NCBI GenBank assembly: GCA_017461825.1
Contig: JAFTXB010000223.1
Span: 1-15,058, forward strand
Reading direction: 5' to 3'
Length of the DNA stretch: 15,058 nt
From: Clostridia bacterium
GTDB taxonomy: Bacteria; Bacillota; Clostridia; Oscillospirales; CAG-272
Shown here: positions 5,910 to 12,645 of the stretch, in pieces
Layout: every line of letters begins with the position of its first letter
Position numbering within the stretch: position 1 is the stretch's first letter
Notes under the pieces: generated by a model
What the model was told of the DNA's origin: nothing
The model's input: the letters and a program-made list of their open reading frames with translations, nothing else
The model's database searches: none
Translations under genes and position numbers: made by a program

Positions 5910-7859
5910 ATGAGTGAGAAATTTTATTTGACAACGGCAATTGCCTACGCATCGAGAAAGCCGCACTTCGGCAACACCTATGAGGTGATTATGAGTGACG
6001 CGGTGGCAAGATATCAGAGAGCCTGCGGCAAGGACGTGTTTTTTTGCACGGGTACCGACGAGCACGGGCAGAAGATCGAAAATCTTGCAAACGAGCAGGG
6101 GATCACGCCCAAGGCATACGTGGACGGTGTAGCGGGTGAGATCAAGGAAATCTGGGATCTGATGAATTCCAGCTACGATTACTTTATCCGCACCACCGAC
6201 GACTATCACGAGAAGGCTGTTGCAAAGATCTTTAAAAAGTTTTACGAAAAAGGCGACATTTACAAGAGCGAGTACGAGGGCTGGTACTGCACACCCTGCG
6301 AATCCTTTTTTACCAACACGCAGGCTGCTGACGGAAAGTGCCCCGACTGCGGCCGCGATCTGGCGCAGGCGAAGGAAGAAGCATATTTCTTTAAAATGAG
6401 TAAATATGCGGACAGACTGATGAAGCACATCGATGAAAATCCCGATTTCATTCAGCCTGAGCTCCGCAAAAAGGAAATGGTCAACAACTTCCTCAAAGCA
6501 GGACTTCAGGATCTTTGTGTATCGCGCACATCGTTTACGTGGGGTATCCCCGTTGACTTTGACAAAAAGCATGTCGTTTACGTTTGGCTCGATGCGCTGA
6601 CAAACTATATCACGGCTTTGGGTTACGATCCCGACAAGACCTTTGAGGAGCAATCCGAGCATTTCAAAAAATACTGGCCTGCCGATGTGCATATCATCGG
6701 CAAGGATATTCTGCGTTTCCACACCATTTATTGGCCCATCTTCCTTATGGCGCTCGATCTGCCGCTTCCCAAAAAGGTATTCGGTCACCCGTGGTTCAAT
6801 TTCGGCATGGATAAGATGTCAAAATCCAAGGGTAACGTCATTTATGCCGACAAGCTTGCCGAGCATTTCGGCGTTGACGGTGTGCGCTATTACGCGCTGT
6901 CCGAGATGCCCTTTGCATCCGACGGATCGATCACCTACGAGGCGGTGATCAAGCGCTATAATATGGATCTTGTCAACAACCTCGGAAACCTTGTCAAGCG
7001 CACGCTCGACATGGATAAGAAGTATTTTGGCAAGGTCGTGCCCGCGCCTACCGCCCCCGAGGCTTTGGACGACGAATTGAAGGCGGCTTGCGAGAAGGCG
7101 TACAAGAATCTTCGCGCGTCGATGGATGAATATCACGTTGCCGACGCGTTGGAGGGCATTTTTGAGATGCTGAGCCGCGCAAATAAATATATTGATGAAA
7201 CCACTCCGTGGACGTTGGCAAAGGACGAATCCAAAAAGGAGCGTCTCGGAACCGTGCTGTACAACCTGATGGAGGTCATCCGTCAGGGCGCTATCATGCT
7301 GGCTCCCTTCATCCCCGCAACTGCCGAGGAGATTCTCAACGAGCTTGGCACCGACAAGCGCGATTTTGCTTCTCTCGAAGGCTTTGGCGGCATGGTGGCA
7401 GGCACCGAGGTTGCCGACTCCAAGGTGCTGTTTGCACGCGTGGACGAGGAGAAAAAACTTGCAGAGTTTGAAGCAGAGAGACAGAAGATGATTGCCGCGG
7501 CAAAGGCAGAGGAAAAGCCGGAAAAGCCGGAGGGCTGTGCGCTGATCGGCATTGAGGACTTTATGAACGTGGAGCTTCGCACGGCAAAGATCTTGGAGTG
7601 CGAAAAGGTACCGAAGGCAAAAAAACTGTTAAAGCTTAAAGTAGACCTCGGATATGAGGAGCGTCAGGTGGTTTCGGGTATTGCGAAATGGTATACTCCC
7701 GAGGATCTGATCGGCAAAAAGATCATCCTTGTGGCAAATCTCAAGCCCGCAACGCTGTGCGGTATTGAATCCAACGGCATGATCTTGGCATCCGGGGAAG
7801 AGACCGTTCGTGTGGTATTCCTTGCGGATGATACGCCTCTTGGCGAAAGAGTCAGATAA
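5910..7859 (+). CDS. metG: Methionyl-tRNA synthetase with C-terminal tRNA-binding domain
   Basis: Charges tRNA-Met and initiator tRNA with methionine. The 649-residue length fits Bacillus-type enzymes (about 660). The class I signature HIGH appears as HFGN (residues 19-22) in KPHFGNTYE; KMSKS is at 302-306. The connective-peptide zinc knuckle has C127/C130 and C144/C147. The anticodon-binding alpha-helical domain includes NLGNLVKRTL and the Trp of TTPWTLAK. From about residue 548 a Trbp111-type OB fold follows (FMNVELRTAKI, VSGIAKWY, NLKPATLCGIESNGMILA), which adds tRNA affinity and dimerisation. The start is set by GGAGGA about 9 nt upstream. The gene depends on the promoter upstream of the membrane protein. 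There is no T-box, although MetRS genes in Bacillota often lack one. Confidence 0.97.
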   Translation: MSEKFYLTTAIAYASRKPHFGNTYEVIMSDAVARYQRACGKDVFFCTGTDEHGQKIENLANEQGITPKAYVDGVAGEIKEIWDLMNSSYDYFIRTTDDYHEKAVAKIFKKFYEKGDIYKSEYEGWYCTPCESFFTNTQAADGKCPDCGRDLAQAKEEAYFFKMSKYADRLMKHIDENPDFIQPELRKKEMVNNFLKAGLQDLCVSRTSFTWGIPVDFDKKHVVYVWLDALTNYITALGYDPDKTFEEQSEHFKKYWPADVHIIGKDILRFHTIYWPIFLMALDLPLPKKVFGHPWFNFGMDKMSKSKGNVIYADKLAEHFGVDGVRYYALSEMPFASDGSITYEAVIKRYNMDLVNNLGNLVKRTLDMDKKYFGKVVPAPTAPEALDDELKAACEKAYKNLRASMDEYHVADALEGIFEMLSRANKYIDETTPWTLAKDESKKERLGTVLYNLMEVIRQGAIMLAPFIPATAEEILNELGTDKRDFASLEGFGGMVAGTEVADSKVLFARVDEEKKLAEFEAERQKMIAAAKAEEKPEKPEGCALIGIEDFMNVELRTAKILECEKVPKAKKLLKLKVDLGYEERQVVSGIAKWYTPEDLIGKKIILVANLKPATLCGIESNGMILASGEETVRVVFLADDTPLGERVR

Positions 7860-7872
7860 TTGAAACAACTTG

Positions 7873-7907
7873 GAAAGGGAAACTTTTTTGAGAAAGGTTT
7901 CCCTTTC
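7873..7907 (+). terminator. Hairpin after metG (terminator or attenuator; member of recurring hairpin type)
   Basis: An 11-bp perfect stem (7873-7883 with 7897-7907) has a 13-nt loop reading TTTTTTGAGAAAG. It lies 13 nt after the metG stop. The downstream sequence TTGACTTCATTTCTTT is only weakly U-rich, so termination is probably partial, or the hairpin protects RNA ends. The apex resembles the hairpins at 12014-12050 and 12579-12608. Confidence 0.6.
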
Positions 7908-7942
7908 TTGACTTCATTTCTTTAAAGGAGTGATATAATATT

Positions 7943-8902
7943 ATGAAAATTACCGTCATCGGTTGCGGGCGTTGGGGCTCGCTGATCACGTGGTATCTCG
8001 ACCGCTTGGGGCACGATGTTTCGCTTTACGGGCGTGCGGGTTCACGGAACATGCAAGAATTCCTCAAGACTCGCAAAAACGATCTTTTAACCTTGCCCGA
8101 GAGTGTGAACCTTACCACCGATATCTCCGGCGCAAAGGATGCCGATGTTTTGATCGTTTCCATCAACTCACAGGGCTTGCGCGATTTGTTTGAGCACGAC
8201 TTAAGCACTTTGAATTTGCAAAACAAAATGATTGTTCTTTGCATGAAGGGCATCGAGATTTCAACAGGGAAGCGCCTCTCGGAGGTGGTGGAGAAATTGA
8301 CAGATCCGTCCAATCGCGTGGCAGTTTGGCTGGGACCGGGTCACGTGCAGGAGTTTTATGCGGGGATCCCCAACTGCATGGTGATCGACAGCCGCCATGA
8401 GGATGTTAAAATGCGTCTTGTGGATTCCTTTTCGGGCGAGTTGATCCGCTTTTATTACGGACAGGATCTCATCGGAAACGAGATCGGTGCTGCCGCCAAA
8501 AATGTCATCGGCATTGCCGCAGGTTTTCTTGACGGCATGAAGTTATCGACACTCAAGGGGGCACTGATGAGCCGAGGCACACGTGAGATCGCGCGCTTGA
8601 TTGAGAGCATGGGGGGCAATCCGATGTCGGCTTACGGTCTTTGCCACCTTGGAGATTATGAGGCAACTGTGTTTTCCCCTTTTTCACACAACCGCCGTTT
8701 TGGCGAGCTTTATATCAAAGGGGAATCGTTTGAAGCGCTTGCAGAAGGCTATTATACCGTTGCGGCACTTCATAGGATCGCCGAATCGAGCGGTGTGGAG
8801 CTTCCCATTTGCGAGGCTGTTTACCGCGTCCTTTACGAAAAAGCCGATTTTCATATTGAGATGGACGCGCTGTTCCACAGAAGTTTAAAGAATGAGTTTT
8901 GA
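7943..8902 (+). CDS. gpsA: Glycerol-3-phosphate dehydrogenase [NAD(P)+]
   Basis: Reduces dihydroxyacetone phosphate to sn-glycerol-3-phosphate for phospholipid synthesis in the cytoplasm. The 319-residue protein begins with a Rossmann motif, GCGRWG (residues 8-13). The family block EIGAAAKNVIGIAAGFLDGM holds the catalytic Lys. It is followed by ALMSRGTREIARL and GLCHLGDYEAT, ending with NRRFGE, as in GpsA. The usual GPS(F/H) phosphate-binding loop appears as LGPGHVQEF, a variant. Length is slightly under the usual 330-340. The start has AAAGGAG about 12 nt upstream, rather far. It precedes the TatD-family gene by 14 nt, so the two probably form one unit. The metG hairpin upstream may allow read-through from metG; I see no separate strong promoter. 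Confidence 0.92.
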   Translation: MKITVIGCGRWGSLITWYLDRLGHDVSLYGRAGSRNMQEFLKTRKNDLLTLPESVNLTTDISGAKDADVLIVSINSQGLRDLFEHDLSTLNLQNKMIVLCMKGIEISTGKRLSEVVEKLTDPSNRVAVWLGPGHVQEFYAGIPNCMVIDSRHEDVKMRLVDSFSGELIRFYYGQDLIGNEIGAAAKNVIGIAAGFLDGMKLSTLKGALMSRGTREIARLIESMGGNPMSAYGLCHLGDYEATVFSPFSHNRRFGELYIKGESFEALAEGYYTVAALHRIAESSGVELPICEAVYRVLYEKADFHIEMDALFHRSLKNEF

Positions 8903-8916
8903 CAGCAGGAGAGCGT

Positions 8917-9726
8917 ATGCTGATATTTGATACACACGCACACTATTTTGACAAACGTTTTGAAACAGAATCCGAGGGCGGTGCGGATACGATTTTACGG
9001 TCGGTCATGCCGGATCCCGTCGGTCGGATCATTAACGTGGCAACCAATTGTGAAAATGCAAGGCTTGCCATTGCGCAGGCGGCAAAATACGAGGGGATGT
9101 ACGCGGCAATCGGGATCCATCCCGAGGATTGCCATTATATTGCCGATCCCGATTCGGCACTAACCGAATTGCGCACCCTTTTGGGGGATCGTGAGAGTCG
9201 CAAACGCGACAAGATCGTTGCTTTGGGGGAGATCGGGTTGGACTATCACTGGCAACAGTATGGCGATATTCCGATGGATAAAGGAAAGCAGGCGTATTTT
9301 TTTGACGCGCAGATGAGGATAGCAAGCGAATGCGGTCTTCCTGTCATCATTCATGACCGAGAGGCACACGGAGATTGCTTTGAAACGGTCTTGCGCTACC
9401 CGCAGGTCAGGGGCGTCTTCCACAGCTATAGCGGCAGTGCGGACATGGCACGTGAGCTTGTCAGACGAGGGTGGTATATCTCCTTTTCCGGTACGCTGAC
9501 CTTCAAAAATGCCAACCGTGTGCGCGAAGCAGCATTGAGCGTGCCGCGTGAAAAGCTCTTGATCGAGACCGATGCGCCTTATCTTGCGCCGCATCCCATG
9601 AGAGGACGGCTCAATCATTCGGGTTTGCTTGTACATTCGCTTGAGATATTGGCGGAGTTATGGCATTGTAGCGCGGATGAAGCGGCAAAGATCACCTTTC
9701 AAAACGCTCAGAATTTCTTCTTTTAA
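8917..9726 (+). CDS. TatD-family metal-dependent DNase
   Basis: A 269-residue TIM-barrel hydrolase of the TatD/YabD family (3'-5' exonuclease active on DNA, implicated in repair; cytoplasmic). Metal ligands are all visible: H7 and H9 in DTHAHYF, E105 in ALGEIGLDYHW, H146 in PVIIHDREAHGD, H169 in GVFHSYSGS, and D219 in LLIETDAPYLAPHP. The final GRLNHSG motif is also typical. Length fits the family (about 255-270). The ATG at 8917 is chosen because AGGAGA lies 4-5 nt upstream; an in-frame TTG at 8899 would overlap the gpsA stop. It is 14 nt downstream of gpsA. In Bacillus the tatD-like gene directly follows metS; here gpsA separates them. No strong terminator is seen after it. Confidence 0.93.
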   Translation: MLIFDTHAHYFDKRFETESEGGADTILRSVMPDPVGRIINVATNCENARLAIAQAAKYEGMYAAIGIHPEDCHYIADPDSALTELRTLLGDRESRKRDKIVALGEIGLDYHWQQYGDIPMDKGKQAYFFDAQMRIASECGLPVIIHDREAHGDCFETVLRYPQVRGVFHSYSGSADMARELVRRGWYISFSGTLTFKNANRVREAALSVPREKLLIETDAPYLAPHPMRGRLNHSGLLVHSLEILAELWHCSADEAAKITFQNAQNFFF

Positions 9727-9801
9727 GCTTGTTTTGGTCAAGGTGCACAAAAATTGATTCAATAATTCTACACCCAATATCGGAAAAGTTGGGAAATTCT
9801 A

Positions 9802-9830
9802 TTGAAAAAATCCTTTTTGTATTGTATAAT
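9802..9830 (+). promoter_or_regulatory. Promoter of EF-G paralogue gene
   Basis: TTGAAA (9802-9807), a 17-nt spacer and a perfect TATAAT (9825-9830). The predicted start is near 9837, leaving a leader of about 113 nt. Confidence 0.85.
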
Positions 9831-9836
9831 AATAGA

Positions 9837-9949
9837 AAGTCGGTTTGTATTACAGAACGGAGATCCGCCTTTGTTGAAAATCAGACAGAGAGAAACGGAG
9901 ATCCCATGCCGACTAAAATGAAAGAAAGGTACTCAAAAGGATTACTACA
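9837..9949 (+). promoter_or_regulatory. Leader of EF-G paralogue gene with an 11-bp direct repeat
   Basis: The predicted leader holds AACGGAGATCC twice (9856-9866 and 9894-9904), 38 nt apart. Each copy contains a GGAG that could bind ribosomes. The second copy is 5 nt before an ATG at 9906, which opens a 46-codon frame ending at 10046, inside and out of frame with the EF-G coding region. The true EF-G ribosome site is AAAGGA, 8 nt before the ATG at 9950. The leader's role is unknown; see findings. Confidence 0.45.
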
Positions 9950-11998
9950 ATGGCCAAGATTGAAACCAAGAACATCAGAAACGTTGCATTGCTGGGACAC
10001 GGCGGATCGGGAAAGACCTCGCTGGCTGAGGCAATGCTTTACATAACGGGAGAGACCGACCGCCTCGGAAACACCGGCGCGGGCAACACGGTTTGCGACT
10101 ATGACCCCGAGGAGGCGGCGAGAAAGATCTCGATCTCGGCAGCCATCGCTCCCATGATGTGGAAGAATGTCAAGATCAACGTCATTGATACCCCCGGCTA
10201 TCTCGATTTTTCGGGCGAGGTTCTGCAGGCTCTTCGCGTTGCGGACAGCGCCGTGATCGTGGTGGACGGCAAGGCGGGCATCGAGGTCGGTACCGAGCTT
10301 GCATGGGATTATGCCGAGGCGGCAGGGCTGCCCCGCGCATTCTTTATCAATAAATTTGACGACAACGAGGCACGCTTTGCACGCGTTTTGGATGACCTGC
10401 ACGTAACTTTTGGTAAGCACGTTTGCCCTCTGACCATTCCGATGGTCAAGAACGGAGAGGTTGTGGGCGCGATCGATTTGATCGACGAATCTGCTCACGT
10501 ATTTGACAACAACGGACGCCACAGCGTTGAAATTATCCCCGAGGAATCCAAGGAGGCTGTTGAAAAGTACCGCGATATGCTCATGGAGGCGGTTGCCAGC
10601 ACCGACGAGGATCTGATGATGAAGTACTTCGAGGGCGAGGAGATCACGCACATGGAGGCGATCAACGCCGTACACGAGGGTATCATCCACGGTGACATTG
10701 TTCCCGTATTCTGCGGTGCGGCTACCAAGCTGTGGGGCGTTTGGACGATGCTGGACAAGATCACCGAGTCCTTCCCGCGTCACACCGCAAAGAAGAACGA
10801 AACTCTCGCTGACGGCTCCGAAATGGAGATCGTTCCCGAGGGCGAGCCCGCTCTGTTCGTATTCAAGACGGTCGCAGACCCGTTCGTTGGTAAGATGTCC
10901 TTCTTCAAGGTTATGAACGGTACGGTCAAGCGCGATCTCGTTTTGCGCAACAACACCACGGGCGACAGCGAAAAGCTGGCTCATATCTACACCATGAAGG
11001 GCAAGAAGCAGACCGAGGTTGACGAGCTGTGCTGCGGTGACATCGGTATGGTTGCAAAGCTTTCGGGCACCAACACAAACGACACCCTGACATGGAACAA
11101 GGAATTTTCCTATTCTGCGATCACATATCCCACGCCTTACCTTGTAAAGGTTATGATCCCCGTTTCCAAGGGCGACGAGGGCAAGATCTCGCAGAGTATC
11201 TCCAAGATGGCGGAGGAGGATTACACCATCCGCTTTGAAAACGACGCAGAGACCAAGCAGCTTCTGATCTACGGCTTGGGCGATATGCATCTGTCGGTTC
11301 TCACCGCAAGACTGAAGAGCCGCTTCGGACTCAACGTCCGTTTTGATACTCCCAAGCTTGCTTACCGCGAAAAGATCACCAAGTCGGTTGACGTGGAAGG
11401 AAAGCATAAGAAGCAGAACGGCGGTTCGGGTCAGTACGGACACGTTAAGATGCGCTTTGCTCCCGGCGAGGGTGAGGGCCTGACCTTTACCGTGTCGGTT
11501 GTCGGCGGTACCGTTCCGAAGAACTTCAACCCCGCAGTTGAAAAGGGTATTCAGGATTCGATGAGCAAGGGCGCTTACGGCTATCCGCTGGTTTGCCTTG
11601 CTGCGGACCTCTACGATGGCTCTTACCATGCGGTTGACTCGGATGAGCTTTCGTTTAAGACTGCCGCATCGCTGGCATATAAGAAGGCACTCGAGCTTGC
11701 GGCACCCGTGCTGCTGGAGCCTGTGGGAGATCTGTGGATCACCGTTCCCGAATCTCTCGTGGGTGACGTGATGGGTGACCTCAACAAGCGCCGCGGAAGT
11801 GTTATGGGCATGGAGCCTGCCGAAAAGAAGGGCTACACCACGGTTCAAGCGGTTGCTCCCAAGGCAGAGCTGATGGATTATCCCATCATTCTGCGCGCAA
11901 TGACGCAGGGACGCGGCTCGTTTGAGTACAAGGTAACGGGCTACGACGTTGTTCCCGCAAACATCACCGCAAAGGTTGTTGCCGAGAATAAAGAGTAA
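9950..11998 (+). CDS. Elongation factor G-like GTPase (EF-G2 type paralogue)
   Basis: A 682-residue translational GTPase with all five EF-G domains. G1 is GHGGSGKTS (16-24) and G4 is NKFD (134-137). G3 reads DTPGYLDF (80-87), where canonical EF-G has DTPGHVDF, so the histidine that activates GTP hydrolysis is replaced by Tyr84. The switch I region (TVCDYDPEEAARKISISAA) also differs from canonical TMDWMEQEQERGITI. Domain IV has KHKKQNGGSGQYGHVKM and GTVPKNFNPAVEKGI. These traits match the EF-G2/FusA2 group, whose role differs from, or is slower than, normal translocation. A canonical fusA is presumably elsewhere. Lysine is almost always AAG here, whereas tatD and gpsA mix AAA and AAG, suggesting strong expression. 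It has its own promoter and an AAAGGA site 8 nt before the ATG. Confidence 0.92.
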   Translation: MAKIETKNIRNVALLGHGGSGKTSLAEAMLYITGETDRLGNTGAGNTVCDYDPEEAARKISISAAIAPMMWKNVKINVIDTPGYLDFSGEVLQALRVADSAVIVVDGKAGIEVGTELAWDYAEAAGLPRAFFINKFDDNEARFARVLDDLHVTFGKHVCPLTIPMVKNGEVVGAIDLIDESAHVFDNNGRHSVEIIPEESKEAVEKYRDMLMEAVASTDEDLMMKYFEGEEITHMEAINAVHEGIIHGDIVPVFCGAATKLWGVWTMLDKITESFPRHTAKKNETLADGSEMEIVPEGEPALFVFKTVADPFVGKMSFFKVMNGTVKRDLVLRNNTTGDSEKLAHIYTMKGKKQTEVDELCCGDIGMVAKLSGTNTNDTLTWNKEFSYSAITYPTPYLVKVMIPVSKGDEGKISQSISKMAEEDYTIRFENDAETKQLLIYGLGDMHLSVLTARLKSRFGLNVRFDTPKLAYREKITKSVDVEGKHKKQNGGSGQYGHVKMRFAPGEGEGLTFTVSVVGGTVPKNFNPAVEKGIQDSMSKGAYGYPLVCLAADLYDGSYHAVDSDELSFKTAASLAYKKALELAAPVLLEPVGDLWITVPESLVGDVMGDLNKRRGSVMGMEPAEKKGYTTVQAVAPKAELMDYPIILRAMTQGRGSFEYKVTGYDVVPANITAKVVAENKE

Positions 11999-12013
11999 TT
12001 AATGATTATTTTT

Positions 12014-12050
12014 GCGGGGAGACCCTTTTTGAAAAAAGGGGTCTCCCCGC
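12014..12050 (+). repeat. Long hairpin after EF-G gene (recurring hairpin type)
   Basis: A perfect 12-bp GC-rich stem (12014-12025 with 12039-12050) continues, after one bulged G, into a TTTTT/AAAAA helix with a very short loop. It lies 15 nt after the EF-G stop. No U-run follows; the next bases are GCCCCTCTACCC. It may stop transcription or protect the mRNA end, or be a REP-like element. Confidence 0.65.
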
Positions 12051-12103
12051 GCCCCTCTACCCAAAACTTGAAACGTATTTTTGGAATACGGAGAAATTGT
12101 ACA

Positions 12104-12193
12104 ATGAATGAGAATTGGAGAAGAAAGAAAAAGATTATAAAATACAAGTCCGATGATTTACAATTTGTTTTTCTTGGTAAATACGGTTTTTGA
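12104..12193 (+). CDS. Possible 29-codon ORF, or remnant interrupted by TGA
   Basis: A short frame, starting at an ATG with GGAG about 10 nt upstream, encodes a Lys/Arg-rich start and a hydrophobic tail (LQFVFLGKYGF). It ends at TGA 12191-12193. Past that stop the same frame stays open to 12355 and begins with IEIEDQNAILKVYGLQWS, which looks protein-like. The far end runs through the palindrome at 12306-12341 and is unlikely to be coding. It could be a decayed small gene or chance. Confidence 0.25.
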   Translation: MNENWRRKKKIIKYKSDDLQFVFLGKYGF

Positions 12194-12247
12194 ATTGAAA
12201 TCGAAGATCAAAATGCGATTCTAAAAGTTTATGGATTACAGTGGAGT

Positions 12248-12296
12248 GTTTTTTTTGAGAAAGCTTTTCAAGAAAGCGGCTTGAAAAGAAAAAAAC
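12248..12296. repeat. Compound AT-rich hairpin
   Basis: An inner perfect 9-bp stem CTTTTCAAG/CTTGAAAAG (12264-12272, 12280-12288) with a seven-base loop is framed by a T8 tract (12249-12256) and an A7 tract (12289-12295) that can pair, leaving a GAGAAAG bulge. The T-run plus GAGAAAG echoes the loop of the hairpin at 7873-7907. It is not followed by a U-run on either strand. Confidence 0.45.
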
Positions 12297-12305
12297 TTGT
12301 AATAC

Positions 12306-12341
12306 CAGCACGGGCGACCGCAATTGCGGTCGCCCGTGCTG
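12306..12341 (-). terminator. Perfect 36-bp palindrome, probable terminator of the small membrane-protein gene
   Basis: Two 18-bp arms meet with no spacer (centre CAATTG), GC-rich outside the centre. It starts 7 nt after the stop of the 50-codon gene on the minus strand. In that transcript a U-run follows about 10 nt after the stem, at 12295-12289, which is late for a classical terminator. On the plus strand it is followed by only three T residues. Confidence 0.65.
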
Positions 12342-12348
12342 TTTGTGA

Positions 12349-12501
12349 TCAGTGAATGTGAATGTCTGCGCCGCCGGATACACCGAGCAGATTCAGCAGA
12401 AGCATGACGAGATAAACCAGTACACCGGATGAAACCAGTACGGTCATTGCAATTGCCATGATTCTGACAGGCAGCGAATAGGTTGAGTTTTTCTTTGCCA
12501 C
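12349..12501 (-). CDS. 50-residue single-pass membrane protein, GTG start
   Basis: A short gene on the minus strand: 50 codons from GTG at 12501 to TGA at 12349. AAAGGA (complement of 12511-12516) lies 9 nt before the GTG, ideal spacing. The product opens with a basic MAKKNSTYSL segment, then RIMAIAMTVLVSSGVLVYLV and MLLLNLLG (about residues 13-40), long enough for one membrane helix, and ends with GVSGGADIHIH, which has two histidines. A positive N-terminus suggests an N-in, C-out orientation. I recall similarly built small proteins with a MAKK start and one helix in clostridial genomes, but cannot assign a function. It lies between the topoisomerase gene and a strong palindrome. No clear promoter of its own is seen, so it may be read from the topoisomerase transcript. 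Confidence 0.7.
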   Translation of the reverse strand: MAKKNSTYSLPVRIMAIAMTVLVSSGVLVYLVMLLLNLLGVSGGADIHIH

Positions 12502-12578
12502 GATAGAATTTCCTTTCTGTGTAAATTAAAATGAAGCGAAGGGGTGCTTTTTTACTTGTTTGAAACGTTTTGAAAGTT

Positions 12579-12632
12579 CATAGAAACCTTTTTCAAAAGT
12601 TTTCTATGCGGGGTATGGGGCAGAGCCCCATA
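12579..12632 (-). repeat. Double hairpin after the topoisomerase gene (recurring hairpin type)
   Basis: Two stems lie 13 nt beyond the topoisomerase stop. The first in transcription order is TATGGGGC/GCCCCATA (12632-12614) with a three-base loop. The second is CATAGAAA/TTTCTATG (12608-12579) with a CTTTT/AAAAG apex. No U-run follows. It could be a processing signal, a weak terminator or a REP-like repeat. Confidence 0.6.
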
Positions 12633-12645
12633 ATCATGATCCACC

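Noticed and set aside
5859..6788. 309-codon frame antisense to metG
   Set aside because: It covers the N-terminal coding part of MetRS, has no ribosome site of note and no family features.
7908..7942. TTGACT and TATAAT just before gpsA as a promoter
   Set aside because: The spacing is 20 nt, and the -10 would lie downstream of the ribosome site and a few bases from the ATG, so the transcript would lack that site.
9881..11848. 655-codon open frame antisense to the EF-G gene
   Set aside because: It mirrors the strong codon bias of the EF-G gene, its translation has no recognisable family, and the sense frame is unmistakable EF-G.
12135..12383. 82-codon minus-strand frame through the palindrome
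   Set aside because: It spans the palindrome and overlaps the end of the better supported 50-codon gene, and has no suitable ribosome site.
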